Below, piece by piece: positions 52,300 through 61,754 of a stretch of 64,000 bases of DNA. A model generated the notes under the pieces. The model was not told the DNA's origin and did no database searches. It saw only the letters and a list, made by a program, of their open reading frames with translations. Origin of the DNA: Tepiditoga spiralis (lineage in GTDB: Bacteria; Thermotogota; Thermotogae; Petrotogales; Petrotogaceae); NCBI RefSeq assembly GCF_014701195.1, contig NZ_AP018712.1, positions 1,754,501 through 1,818,500 on the forward strand, in the 5' to 3' direction. The translations under genes and the position numbers were made by a program. The first letter of the stretch is position 1. Every line of letters begins with the position of its first letter.

Positions 52300-53589
52300 A
52301 CCACTTATTGATACATTAAATATTTTTATTGATTTTGGACCTATAAAATTATTTATTTGTTGATATTCTTTTGATAAATACATTTCATTTTGTACTTCTT
52401 TTAAATTTCCTGAAATTGATCCACCAGTTATTGGAAGCTTATTTTTACCATCATAGTACCATCCAAACCTTATTTCAGAACCAAAATCACCAGTTAATGT
52501 ATCTACATCAAATCCTGAAAATTCTATTAATTCTAAATGAGGCTCTTTTTTCAATTCATCTAAAGTTTTATTTCCACATTCAACTACTACATTGTTTATG
52601 TTTCCTGTTGGTTCTATATTTAAATAATGAGAATACCTTAAATTACCTGAATATCTTTTTAATTTTCCGTTTTTTATTAATTCAACTTTTTCTAATGGTA
52701 TTCCGTCTTCATCATATAAATTAGCTCTTGTTGAGTTTTTCATTAAAGGATCCAAAGTTATATTTATTTTATCTCCATTAATTTTATCTCCTTGTATACT
52801 TTCTCCAACTTTAAAATTAGAATACTGTTGATACACCATTGCAGCATTTGATTGTTCAACATAATAATCAAACAAATTTCTAACTGAACTTCCAGTTAAT
52901 AAAACTGGAATATCTTTTACTGAAGGCGTCGATTGTGCAATTGCTCTATATTTTGCTATTTCAAATTTTTCCTTTATTTTACTGCTTATAAAATCTTCTA
53001 CATAATCAGAAAAATTTATTATTTCAAATAACTCTATTTCTTCATTTCCTTTCCAATTAACTATAAATTCAAGCATTCCATCATATTTTTCATATTCAAC
53101 ATCTATACCATTTGAATTCAACAATCTTATCTTATTTTTTGTTAAAAATAATTCAGCTGAATTTATCCAACCATCTTTATACTTATCATTTTTAAAAATT
53201 TCTTTTGTTAATATAGGTATCCACTCTTCCATACTTTTTTCATTAAATTTATTACTTAAGGTATTTTTATTTTCTTTTGGCATTGCAAGAGGATAGTACT
53301 CATTCTTTACAAATTTTGCTGAAAAATAAGCATCTTCTATATTAGTTTTTATTTCTTCTTCTGTCATAGTTGGATGAATATTTGTTGTTGAATGTCCTTT
53401 ATATTTTTTTTCATTTTCTTCAAAATCTCTGTAAATAGTTAAAATTATTTCATGTGTTTTTGTTGCTCTATTCATATCCAACTCTTTTCTTATAAAAAAT
53501 AACTCTTTTGAACTACTATTTTTTTCTATAATTTTCCAATCTTTTATTTCATTATATGAATTGAGAATATTCTTTATTTTATCAATCAT
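52297..53589 (-). CDS. tldE: TldE/PmbA-type subunit of the TldD/TldE protease
   Basis: About 430 residues of the TldD/PmbA family. It lacks the HExxxH metal-binding motif, as expected for the non-catalytic partner. Conserved parts include DIPVLLTGSSVRNLFDYYV, GDKINITLDPLM and the C-terminal GGSISGNLKEV. Its longest frame begins in tldD, but ATG 53589 overlaps the tldD stop (TAATG), giving a coupled pair. The TldD/E heterodimer degrades unfolded peptides and in some bacteria matures microcins. Confidence 0.9.
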   Translation of the reverse strand: MIDKIKNILNSYNEIKDWKIIEKNSSSKELFFIRKELDMNRATKTHEIILTIYRDFEENEKKYKGHSTTNIHPTMTEEEIKTNIEDAYFSAKFVKNEYYPLAMPKENKNTLSNKFNEKSMEEWIPILTKEIFKNDKYKDGWINSAELFLTKNKIRLLNSNGIDVEYEKYDGMLEFIVNWKGNEEIELFEIINFSDYVEDFISSKIKEKFEIAKYRAIAQSTPSVKDIPVLLTGSSVRNLFDYYVEQSNAAMVYQQYSNFKVGESIQGDKINGDKINITLDPLMKNSTRANLYDEDGIPLEKVELIKNGKLKRYSGNLRYSHYLNIEPTGNINNVVVECGNKTLDELKKEPHLELIEFSGFDVDTLTGDFGSEIRFGWYYDGKNKLPITGGSISGNLKEVQNEMYLSKEYQQINNFIGPKSIKIFNVSISG

Positions 53590-55016
53590 TATCCCAACCT
53601 CGCTTTTGTTTTTATATAAGGACCACCTGCTGAAACTTTTACCCATTCTTTATAACCTTTTCCACAAGCTCCACTACCAGATAATTTTAAATCTTTAGAA
53701 ACCATGGAAATATTTTTTAGTAATTCAGGTACATAACCAGTTAGTATTATTGGAGAATAAATATTATCTGTTAACTTTCCATCTTTTATTTCAATTGCAG
53801 ATAATATCATACATTGAATTCCCCAATTTTTAGGATCTTCCATACCACTCATTTCATCTACAAGATATATCCCTTCTTTTATTGACGAAAGCATTTCTTC
53901 AAAAGAACTATCTCCAGGTGCAAAAAAAGTATTTGTCATTCTTGCATATGCTTTTCTTTTATAACTTTCTCTTTTTCCATTTCCAGTTGGTTTTGTTCCA
54001 AGTTTTAAAGCTGATAATAAATCAGATATTCCTCTTTTTAAAATACCATTTTCAATTATTTTTGTATCAGTTCCAATTGTTCCTTCATCGTCAAATAAAT
54101 AAGACGAAACATGATTTGCAGACTTTGCACCATCATGCATATTAACTAATTTTGAAGCAACTTCTTTATTTAAATACTCTTGTGCCTTTGCTCTATTTTT
54201 TACAAACATGTCCATTTCAACACCATGACCAAAAGCTTCATGTGCAATTAACCCTGAAATTTCAGGACTGCAAATAACATCGTATACACCAGGCTTTATT
54301 TTTTTTGCATTCAATAAATTTTCAGTATGTCTTATTGCTTTTTCATAATTATCTTCCATTTCATCAATTATCTCTAAACCTTTTAATCCTGAAAACGCTT
54401 TAAAAGAATACTTTATTTCATCTTCCTTTTTTAATATTGGAACCACATAAGCTTGACTCCATATATAAGATTGTTTTAATTCCTTGTTTTTAGAAATAAA
54501 TATTTTAGAAACTTTTTCCCAATCAAAGTTTAACTTTAAATCTATTAATTTATCAGAAAGTTTAAATGCTTCAGCTTTTATTTTTGAAAGTTTTTCTATT
54601 ATTTCATTTGTCTTCATTTCTTCTGGAAGGATCTTTACATCTCCATAAAATTCATCTTTTATTTTTTCTTCATCTATTATTGGATAAGTTGAAATAGATA
54701 TTTCATCAATATTTAATTTATTTATATTTAAAGCTTCTTTTTTTATGGATTCAATTATATCATTGAAATTATTTTCAGAAAGTTCATTAAAAGAGTATTC
54801 TGTATAATTTTTACCATTGTACACTCTTGCAACAAAACCCCTTTCATTCCACATTCCATCACTTACTCCAATTTCCTTACTACTAACTTTATAAGACTTT
54901 CCAATAGAATCTGTTCCAAGAATAGAAACATACTCAAAATCATTTGAAAGATTATCAATGATTTTTTTTAATAAATCTATCTTTGAGTCTAAAAAATCTG
55001 ATTTTTTTACCTTCAT
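53589..55016 (-). CDS. tldD: TldD-type metalloprotease subunit
   Basis: A 475-residue protein with the TldD catalytic motif HEAFGHGVEMD (HExxxH, about 257) and the conserved C-terminal KLSGSGACGKG Cys segment, which helps bind the metal in E. coli TldD. GAGGTAAAAA precedes the ATG. It is coupled to tldE and lies 23 bases after the 2-hydroxyacid dehydrogenase gene. Confidence 0.93.
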   Translation of the reverse strand: MKVKKSDFLDSKIDLLKKIIDNLSNDFEYVSILGTDSIGKSYKVSSKEIGVSDGMWNERGFVARVYNGKNYTEYSFNELSENNFNDIIESIKKEALNINKLNIDEISISTYPIIDEEKIKDEFYGDVKILPEEMKTNEIIEKLSKIKAEAFKLSDKLIDLKLNFDWEKVSKIFISKNKELKQSYIWSQAYVVPILKKEDEIKYSFKAFSGLKGLEIIDEMEDNYEKAIRHTENLLNAKKIKPGVYDVICSPEISGLIAHEAFGHGVEMDMFVKNRAKAQEYLNKEVASKLVNMHDGAKSANHVSSYLFDDEGTIGTDTKIIENGILKRGISDLLSALKLGTKPTGNGKRESYKRKAYARMTNTFFAPGDSSFEEMLSSIKEGIYLVDEMSGMEDPKNWGIQCMILSAIEIKDGKLTDNIYSPIILTGYVPELLKNISMVSKDLKLSGSGACGKGYKEWVKVSAGGPYIKTKARLG

Positions 55017-55039
55017 TTTTTACCTCCTCTAAAATAAAG

Positions 55040-55999
55040 TTATTTAAAAACTGAATTAAATGGTTTTTCACCATTTAATGCTTTTATTATACCTTTTGCA
55101 GCCATTTCTGCCATGTTATTTCTTGTTTCAATTGTTCCACTTCCTATGTGTGGAGCCAAAACTACATTTTTTAATTCTTTAAGCCCTTCTGTTAATTTTG
55201 GTTCATTTTCATAAACATCTAAGCCTGCACCAGCTATTTTATTTTCTTTTAATATTTTCACTAAATACTTTTCATCTACAACAGGTCCTCTTGCTGTGTT
55301 TATTAAGTAAGCTGTTTTTTTCATTAAATTTAATCTTTCTTTATTCAATAAATGATATGTATTTTCAGTTAAAGGTGTATGTAAAGATACAAAATCTGAA
55401 TTTTTCAAAAGTTCATTCAAATCTAAATATTCAACACCAAGTTCTTTTTCCTTTTCTGATGGCAATCTATTTCTTTTATAATAAAAAACTTTCATATTAA
55501 ATCCTTTTGCTCTTCTTGCAAAAGCTTGACCAATTCTTCCAAAACCTATTACTCCAAGTGTTTTACCATAAATATCATTTCCAAGAAAAAGTTCTGGTTT
55601 CCAACCATTGAATCTTCCTTCTCTAACAAAATTATCACTTTCAACTATTCTTCTTGAAACTGCCATCATTAAAGCCCAAGCTAAATCTGCAGTAGTTTCA
55701 GTCAATACATCTGGTGTATTTGTAACTTCAATCCCTGATTTCTTTGCATAATTAAAGTCTATGTTATTATATCCAACAGCATAATTTGCAATTATTTTTA
55801 ATTTATTTTTTCCAGCATCAATAACTTCTTTATCTATTTTATCTGAAAGCATTGTTAACATTCCATCACTTTCACTTGCAAGTTTTTTTAATTCTTCTTT
55901 AGTTAAAGCTCTATCTTCTTCATTTGTCCATACATCATATTTTTCTTTTAATAAATTAATTCCTTTTTCTGGAATTTTATAAGTTATAGAAATTTTCAT
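55040..55999 (-). CDS. D-2-hydroxyacid dehydrogenase (glyoxylate/hydroxypyruvate reductase type)
   Basis: A 319-residue NAD(P)-dependent enzyme. The Rossmann motif is VIGFGRIGQAFARRA (about 147-161), followed by NTARGPVVDE (Arg), ENEPKL (Glu) and APHIGSGT (catalytic His). The pattern is closest to GyaR-type glyoxylate reductases. GGAGGTGG precedes the ATG. Physiological substrate is uncertain. It is the first gene of the run that continues into tldD-tldE. Confidence 0.9.
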   Translation of the reverse strand: MKISITYKIPEKGINLLKEKYDVWTNEEDRALTKEELKKLASESDGMLTMLSDKIDKEVIDAGKNKLKIIANYAVGYNNIDFNYAKKSGIEVTNTPDVLTETTADLAWALMMAVSRRIVESDNFVREGRFNGWKPELFLGNDIYGKTLGVIGFGRIGQAFARRAKGFNMKVFYYKRNRLPSEKEKELGVEYLDLNELLKNSDFVSLHTPLTENTYHLLNKERLNLMKKTAYLINTARGPVVDEKYLVKILKENKIAGAGLDVYENEPKLTEGLKELKNVVLAPHIGSGTIETRNNMAEMAAKGIIKALNGEKPFNSVFK

Positions 56000-56178
56000 A
56001 ATCCACCTCCAAAAACTAAATCATAATTATGATACCATACTTTTTAAAAATATTAGCATAACGTATTTAATTTTATATATTTCTTATAATTAAAGATTAT
56101 TTCTTTTAATTATAAATAATTGTTTAATATTATTTGTAATTATTTCTCTTAAGATTTTTATTTTTATTAAAAAAGAGT

Positions 56179-56222
56179 TAAAATGAGAGATGATTCATAT
56201 TAAAATGAGAGATGATTCATAT
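56179..56222. repeat. Perfect tandem duplication, 22-bp unit x 2
   Basis: The unit TAAAATGAGAGATGATTCAT plus AT occurs at 56179-56200 and 56201-56222 without mismatch. It lies just before the ribosome binding site of the KASIII gene. The rest of the 56000-56178 interval is AT-rich with no gene. Confidence 0.9.
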
Positions 56223-56238
56223 TAAAAGAGGTGAATTT

Positions 56239-57258
56239 ATGAATATAGGAATAATTGGAATTGGAACATACATTCCTTCAACCTTTATAACATCGAAAGA
56301 ACTTTCTTTAGAAACTGATATACCAGAAGAAGTTATATTGGAAAAATTTGGAATAATTAAAAAACCTATTGCAGGGCCAAGAGATACTACAACACATATG
56401 GCAATTGAAGCTGCAAAAAAAGCTATTAAAAATGCTGGTATTAACCCTAAAGAAATAGATTTAATAATTTGGAATGGTTCTCAACATAAAGATTATCAAA
56501 ATTGGCTGGCTGGATTAAAGGTAGCAGATGAAATTGGAGCAACAAATGCTTGGTCATTTGACATGGAAGCGATGTGTGGCTCTATGATGGCTGGTATAGA
56601 TGTTGCAAAATCTTTAATGTTAACTCACAAAAATATAAAAACTGTTTTATTAGTAAGTGGATACAGAAATAATGATTTTATCAATTTAAAAGAAAAGTCA
56701 ACTACTTTTATGATTGATTTGGCTTCAGGTGGTTCAGCCTTAATTATGAAAAAAAATTCAAATAAAAATTTAATTCTTGAAAGCTCTTTTAAAGGTGATG
56801 GTTCTTTTTCTGAAGATTGTATTATACCTGTTGGAGGAAGCAAAAATTGGCCTTTACAAAAAGAAGATGTTGCAAAGAATTATTTTGTAGTAAAAGATAT
56901 TGAAAAATTTAAAACAAAATTAAAAGAAAAAACTATGTCAAATTTCTTTTTAGTAATAAAAGAAGCATTAAAAAAATCAGGTAATTTAACTTATAAAGAT
57001 ATTGATTATTTAGCGATATTACATTTAAAAAAATCTGCGCACGATGCCATTTTAAATGAATTAAATTTGAATGAAAACCAAACTACTTATTTGAATAATT
57101 ATGGCCATATGGGGCAAAATGATCAAGTTTTATCTTTAGAATTAGGTTTAAAAGAAAGGAAAATAAAAGATGGAGATATAGTAGTTCTTGTTGGAGCTGG
57201 TATAGGTTTTGTTTGGGCTTCAACTGTAATAAAATGGGGAAAAGGAGATGTTATTTAA
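56239..57258 (+). CDS. 3-oxoacyl-ACP synthase III (FabH)-like condensing enzyme
   Basis: A 339-residue thiolase-fold enzyme. The expected triad is present: Cys113 in EAMCGSMMAG, His262 in AILHLKK and Asn near 287 in LNNYGHMGQND. N-terminal IGIGTYIPSTF is typical of KASIII. A frame extends 9 codons upstream, but GAGGTGA seven bases before ATG 56239 fixes the start. In this operon it may prime or condense acyl-CoA rather than serve general fatty acid synthesis. It is the first gene of a coupled set. Confidence 0.88.
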   Translation: MNIGIIGIGTYIPSTFITSKELSLETDIPEEVILEKFGIIKKPIAGPRDTTTHMAIEAAKKAIKNAGINPKEIDLIIWNGSQHKDYQNWLAGLKVADEIGATNAWSFDMEAMCGSMMAGIDVAKSLMLTHKNIKTVLLVSGYRNNDFINLKEKSTTFMIDLASGGSALIMKKNSNKNLILESSFKGDGSFSEDCIIPVGGSKNWPLQKEDVAKNYFVVKDIEKFKTKLKEKTMSNFFLVIKEALKKSGNLTYKDIDYLAILHLKKSAHDAILNELNLNENQTTYLNNYGHMGQNDQVLSLELGLKERKIKDGDIVVLVGAGIGFVWASTVIKWGKGDVI

Positions 57259-57989
57259 TGAAAAACAAAGTTTGTGTAGTTACAGGTGGTGCTCAAGGAA
57301 TTGGTAAAGCAATTGTAGAAAACTTTATAAATGAAGGAGCAAAAATTGTCTATGCCTTAGATACAAATGAAAAATTATTAAAAGATTTAGAAATCCAAAA
57401 TAAAAATGTAATAGGATATGTTTTGAATGTACTTGACAGAGATGCAATAAAAATATTTGTAGATGAAGTAAAAAATAAATATGGAAAAATAGATGTTCTT
57501 GTAAATAATGCAGGCATTACAAAAGATGGCTTAATTCAAAAAATGTCAGAAGAAGATTGGAATATGGTAGTTGATGTAAATTTAAAAGGTGTATTTAATA
57601 TGACTCAAGAAATTGTAAAAATAATGTTAGATAATTCTTTTGGCAGTATTGTTAATATGGCTTCTATAGTTGGCGAAGTTGGAAATATAGGACAAACTAA
57701 TTATGCTGCAACTAAAGGGGGAGTAATTGCAATGACAAAAACCTGGGCAAAAGAGTTTGCACGTAAAGGTCAAAATATAAGAGTTAATGCCGTAGCTCCA
57801 GGTTTTATAAAAACACCCATGACAGAAAAAATTCCTAAAAAAGTTATTGAAAGTATAAAAAGTAAAATAATTTTAAAAAGAATGGGAGAAGCTTTTGAAA
57901 TAGCAAATGCAGTTACTTTTTTAAGTTCTGAAAAATCATCTTATATAACTGGTCATGTATTAGATGTAAATGGTGGAACTATATTATAA
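57258..57989 (+). CDS. SDR-family 3-oxoacyl-(ACP/CoA) reductase
   Basis: A 243-residue short-chain dehydrogenase. TGGAQGIGKAI (NADP loop), NNAGITKDG, catalytic Ser in NMASIVGEVG and YAATKGG (YxxxK) are present, together with VAPGFIKTPMTEKIP typical of FabG/PhaB. It would reduce 3-oxoacyl to 3-hydroxyacyl thioesters. Its start overlaps the KASIII stop (TAATG). Confidence 0.92.
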   Translation: MKNKVCVVTGGAQGIGKAIVENFINEGAKIVYALDTNEKLLKDLEIQNKNVIGYVLNVLDRDAIKIFVDEVKNKYGKIDVLVNNAGITKDGLIQKMSEEDWNMVVDVNLKGVFNMTQEIVKIMLDNSFGSIVNMASIVGEVGNIGQTNYAATKGGVIAMTKTWAKEFARKGQNIRVNAVAPGFIKTPMTEKIPKKVIESIKSKIILKRMGEAFEIANAVTFLSSEKSSYITGHVLDVNGGTIL

Positions 57990-58008
57990 TAAAAAAGGTG
58001 TGATTTTT

Positions 58009-59322
58009 ATGTGGAAAGAGTTATATAATAAAAAACTTAAAAACATAAATGAAATAATGAAAAAATTACCCAAAAAATGTATTATTGTTACAGGATTAGC
58101 TGCAACAGAATCTCAAGGGCTACTAGAAAATTTAAATAAATTTAAAGACCATTTTGAATATGTAAAAATAATAACTTGTTTAAATATGAAAGAATACGCT
58201 TTTACTTTTGAAAAAAATAATGAAGGGAAATTTGAAAATCATACTTGGTTTATGAGTGATCCGACAAGAAAAGTTAAAAAACAAAATATAAATACCGTAG
58301 ATTTCATTCCAAATAATCTTCATATGGCCTCACATGACAAACTTTCAAGTATAAAAGAAGAACAATTACCTATAATTTTTTGGGGAACGGTTACTCCTAT
58401 GCATGAAAAAAATGGATACTTTAATCTTGGAATTTCTAATGTTTATGAAATGGATATTTTAGAAAATGCAGAAAAAGTAATATTAGAAGTAAATGAAAAA
58501 ATGCCTTGGATACATGGTGAAACACAAATTCATATAAATCAAATTGATTTTATTTTTGAAAATACATGGGAATTACCAACATTAAATATCGTAGAACCAA
58601 AAAATTTAGAATCAAAAATAGCTAAAAATATAGCTTCTTTGATAAATAATGGTTCAACAATACAAATTGGAATAGGTGGAATTCCAAATGCCATAGCTAA
58701 ACTTTTAAAAGATAAAAAAGATCTTGGTATTCATACAGAAATGTTTACGGAATCAATGATAGAATTATTTGAAAATGGTGTAATTACTAACATGAAAAAA
58801 AATTTATGGAAAGGTAAATTTGTCTGCACTTTTGCTTTAGGAAGTAAAAAAATGTATGAATGGTTAGATAATAATCCCGGAATTCAATTAATGCGCGGAA
58901 ATTATGTTAATGATCCTTATATAATTGCAAAAAACGATAATATGATTAGTATCAATACAGCAATTTCAATTGACTTAACAGGACAGGTTTGTTCAGAAGG
59001 ATTTGGCACTAAACAATTTTCTGGAACTGGTGGACAATTAGATACACATAGAGGGGCTATAAAGAGTAAAAACGGAAAAGGGATTATAGCTTTAAAATCT
59101 ACTGCAAAAAATGAAACTATCTCTACAATAGTTCCAGTTTTACCTTTAGGTTCTCCCGTTACTGTTCCAAGACAAGACTTAGATTATGTTGCAACAGAAT
59201 ATGGGGTAGTACATTTACGTGGAAAAAGCATAAAACAAAGGGTTGAAAATTTAATATCTATTTCACATCCTAAATTTAAAAATGATTTAAGAAAAAAAGC
59301 AAAAGAATATGGATATTTATAG
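58009..59322 (+). CDS. Acetyl-CoA hydrolase/transferase family CoA-transferase
   Basis: About 437 residues, similar to 4-hydroxybutyrate or butyrate:acetate CoA-transferases. Family blocks include IQIGIGGIPNAIAKLL, GIHTEMFTESM, INTAISIDLTGQVCSEGFG, SGTGGQLD and VATEYGVVHLRGKS. The Glu in CSEGFG is the probable catalytic residue. It would exchange CoA between short acyl groups. A longer frame overlaps the SDR gene, but AAAGGTG before ATG 58009 favours this start. Confidence 0.9.
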   Translation: MWKELYNKKLKNINEIMKKLPKKCIIVTGLAATESQGLLENLNKFKDHFEYVKIITCLNMKEYAFTFEKNNEGKFENHTWFMSDPTRKVKKQNINTVDFIPNNLHMASHDKLSSIKEEQLPIIFWGTVTPMHEKNGYFNLGISNVYEMDILENAEKVILEVNEKMPWIHGETQIHINQIDFIFENTWELPTLNIVEPKNLESKIAKNIASLINNGSTIQIGIGGIPNAIAKLLKDKKDLGIHTEMFTESMIELFENGVITNMKKNLWKGKFVCTFALGSKKMYEWLDNNPGIQLMRGNYVNDPYIIAKNDNMISINTAISIDLTGQVCSEGFGTKQFSGTGGQLDTHRGAIKSKNGKGIIALKSTAKNETISTIVPVLPLGSPVTVPRQDLDYVATEYGVVHLRGKSIKQRVENLISISHPKFKNDLRKKAKEYGYL

Positions 59323-59334
59323 GAGGAAAAAACA

Positions 59335-60537
59335 ATGAGAAAAGTATATATAGTAGAAGCAAAAAGAACAGCAGTAGGAAGTTTTGGAGGAGCATTAAAA
59401 GACTTAACAGCATCGGAGTTAGGTGCAATTGCAATAAAAGAAGTAATAAAAGATGTTGATCCCAAAAATATAAATCAAGTAGTAGTAGGAAATGTATTAC
59501 AAGCGGGACAAGGGATGGGACCAGCAAGGCAAGCATCGATAAAAGCAGGCATACCAGTAGAAGTTCCAGCATATACAATAAATATGATATGTGGAAGTGG
59601 AATGAAGGCAATAATGCTTGCAGCAAATGAAATAAAATTAGGAGCAGACTTAGTAGTAGCGGCAGGAATGGAAAGTATGTCAAATGCACCATACAACTTA
59701 CCTTCAAAATCAAGATTTGGAAGTAAGTTTGGAGATATGAAAGTAACGGATCATATGATACGAGAAGGACTTTGGGATGTATTCAACGACTATCATATGG
59801 GAGTAACAGCAGAAAACTTAGTAGAAAAATATGGAATAACAAGAGAAGAAATGGATGAACTATCAGCAATGAGTCAAAACAGAGCAGAAGAAGCAATAAA
59901 AGCAGGAAAGTTTAAAGATGAAATAATACCAGTAGAAATAAAAACAAGAAAAGGAACAGTAACAGTAGATACAGATGAATATCCAAGATTTGGAACAACA
60001 GCAGAAAAACTTGCAAAATTAAGACCAGCATTCAAAAAAGATGGAACAGTAACAGCAGGTAACTCATCAGGAATAAATGATGGAGCAAGTGCAATGCTAT
60101 TAGCATCAGAAGAAGCAGTAAAAAAATATAACTTAAAACCAATAGCAGAAATAGCTGCATATGATCAAGGAGGAGTAGATCCAGCATACATGGGAATGGG
60201 ACCAGTTGCAGCAATAAGTAATCTCTTTGAAAAATATACAGAATATGAATTAAAAGATATGGAATTATTAGAATTAAATGAAGCCTTTGCAGCACAATCA
60301 TTGGCAAATATAAAGGCACTTACAGAAAAGTATAACTTAACAAAAGAATGGTTTACTGAAAGAACAAATGTAAATGGAGGAGCAATAGCAATAGGGCATC
60401 CAATAGGAGCATCAGGAAACAGAATAACAGTAACTTTAATACATGAAATGAAAAAGAGAAATTCAAATGTAGGATTGGCATCATTGTGCATTGGTGGCGG
60501 TATGGGTACTGCTATTGTTATTAAAAATATTAAATAA
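59335..60537 (+). CDS. Acetyl-CoA C-acetyltransferase (thiolase)
   Basis: A 400-residue thiolase. The acyl-accepting Cys is in NMICGSGMKA (about 86), the His in IAIGHPIGASG and the second Cys in SLCIGGGMG. It makes or splits acetoacetyl-CoA (or 3-ketoacyl-CoA). Codon use differs from its neighbours: GCA, AGA, ATA and GTA recur with few alternatives. This suggests high expression or a separate history. AGGAGG precedes the ATG by 8 bases. It lies 12 bases after the CoA-transferase gene. Confidence 0.95.
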   Translation: MRKVYIVEAKRTAVGSFGGALKDLTASELGAIAIKEVIKDVDPKNINQVVVGNVLQAGQGMGPARQASIKAGIPVEVPAYTINMICGSGMKAIMLAANEIKLGADLVVAAGMESMSNAPYNLPSKSRFGSKFGDMKVTDHMIREGLWDVFNDYHMGVTAENLVEKYGITREEMDELSAMSQNRAEEAIKAGKFKDEIIPVEIKTRKGTVTVDTDEYPRFGTTAEKLAKLRPAFKKDGTVTAGNSSGINDGASAMLLASEEAVKKYNLKPIAEIAAYDQGGVDPAYMGMGPVAAISNLFEKYTEYELKDMELLELNEAFAAQSLANIKALTEKYNLTKEWFTERTNVNGGAIAIGHPIGASGNRITVTLIHEMKKRNSNVGLASLCIGGGMGTAIVIKNIK

Positions 60538-60549
60538 GGGGGAAACAAA

Positions 60550-61704
60550 ATGAAGAAGTTATTATTTATTTTTATCATTTTCACTTTAAATTTGAATATT
60601 TTTGGAACTATTACTGACAATGAGATAAAAGTTGGATCTTTTCAAGCTTTATCTGGACCAGTTGCTTTTATTGGACAACCAATGACAAATGGTATGAAAG
60701 CATACTTTAACTATATAAATGATAATGGTGGAATTTATGGAAGAAAAATTAATTTTATTGTAGCAGATGATCAATTTAATCCTGCAAAAACAACTGTAGA
60801 AGTTAAAAGACTTGTTGAAAATGATAAAGTGTTTGCAATTGTTGGTGGATTAGGAACGCCAGGATGTTTAGCAGTAATGAAATATTTAAATGATTCAAAG
60901 ATTCCTTTTGTTTATCAAGGTAGTGGTTCATCATTATTGGCCATACCACCTAAAAAATATATTTTTCCTGTTCAACCTAATTACACACTTGAAGGAAATA
61001 TTGTTATTAATCATCTCATAAAAGATAAACATGCTAAAAAAATTGCCATAGTATATAGAAATGCTGATGATGGTAAAGAATTTCTTAACTCTGCAAAAAA
61101 AGCTTTAGAAAAAAATGGAATGGAGCCAGTTGTAAATATAGCAATAAACCCTACCGCAAACGATTTTTCAACAGAAATGACTAAATTAATAGCTGCAAGA
61201 CCTGATTCAATTGCTGTAATGTTATTTAATCCTCAAACAATTAATTTTGTTAAACAGGCAAAACAATATGGTTTAAAAAATCAAAATTATATTTTAACTT
61301 ATGCTAATGCTGATATTACTTTTATAAAATATGCTGGAAGTGCAGCAGAAAATGTAGAAGCCATGGCATGGGTTGATGTTGATTTTTCTAATACAGATCT
61401 TCAGGTTTTTAAAATTTATCAAAAATATTATAAAGAATTACCAAATGCTTATGCAATTGCTGGTATGATCGCAGCAGAAACATTTGTTGAAGGATTAAAA
61501 AGAGCTGGAATAAATTTAACAACAGAAAATTTTATAATGGGAATGGAAAGTATTCACAAATGGAATGGCGTAGCTGCTCATGAAATTACATATGATAAAT
61601 TAAATAATGAAAATTCAAGAATGGGTAAAGAATCAATGTATGTTTTAAAAGTAAAAAATGGTATTTGGGTAAAAGCAAGTGATTGGATTAATTATTCAAA
61701 ATAA
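60550..61704 (+). CDS. LIV-type ABC transporter substrate-binding protein
   Basis: A 384-residue binding protein with a signal peptide (1 to about 19, MKKLLFIFIIFTLNLNIFG) and the Peripla_BP_6 fold: KVGSFQALSGPVAFIGQPM, VADDQFNPAKTTVEVKRLV and NGGIYGRKI. Such proteins bind branched-chain amino acids, amides or aliphatic and aromatic acids. It follows four acyl-CoA enzymes, so an organic acid ligand is possible. A terminator follows. Confidence 0.92.
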   Translation: MKKLLFIFIIFTLNLNIFGTITDNEIKVGSFQALSGPVAFIGQPMTNGMKAYFNYINDNGGIYGRKINFIVADDQFNPAKTTVEVKRLVENDKVFAIVGGLGTPGCLAVMKYLNDSKIPFVYQGSGSSLLAIPPKKYIFPVQPNYTLEGNIVINHLIKDKHAKKIAIVYRNADDGKEFLNSAKKALEKNGMEPVVNIAINPTANDFSTEMTKLIAARPDSIAVMLFNPQTINFVKQAKQYGLKNQNYILTYANADITFIKYAGSAAENVEAMAWVDVDFSNTDLQVFKIYQKYYKELPNAYAIAGMIAAETFVEGLKRAGINLTTENFIMGMESIHKWNGVAAHEITYDKLNNENSRMGKESMYVLKVKNGIWVKASDWINYSK

Positions 61705-61711
61705 ATATTGA

Positions 61712-61739
61712 GCGGGGTTATAAAACCCCGCATTTTTTA
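61712..61739 (+). terminator. Intra-operon terminator after the LIV binding-protein gene
   Basis: GCGGGGTT and AACCCCGC flank a 4-base loop and are followed by ATTTTTT. It probably limits readthrough into the ATPase genes so that binding protein is in excess. Confidence 0.85.
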
Positions 61740-61754
61740 AAGAGGTGAATTTTT

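Noticed and set aside
59276-60620. Long open frames antisense to the thiolase gene
   Set aside because: They are Leu-rich, have no ribosome binding sites and arise from the biased codon use of the thiolase.
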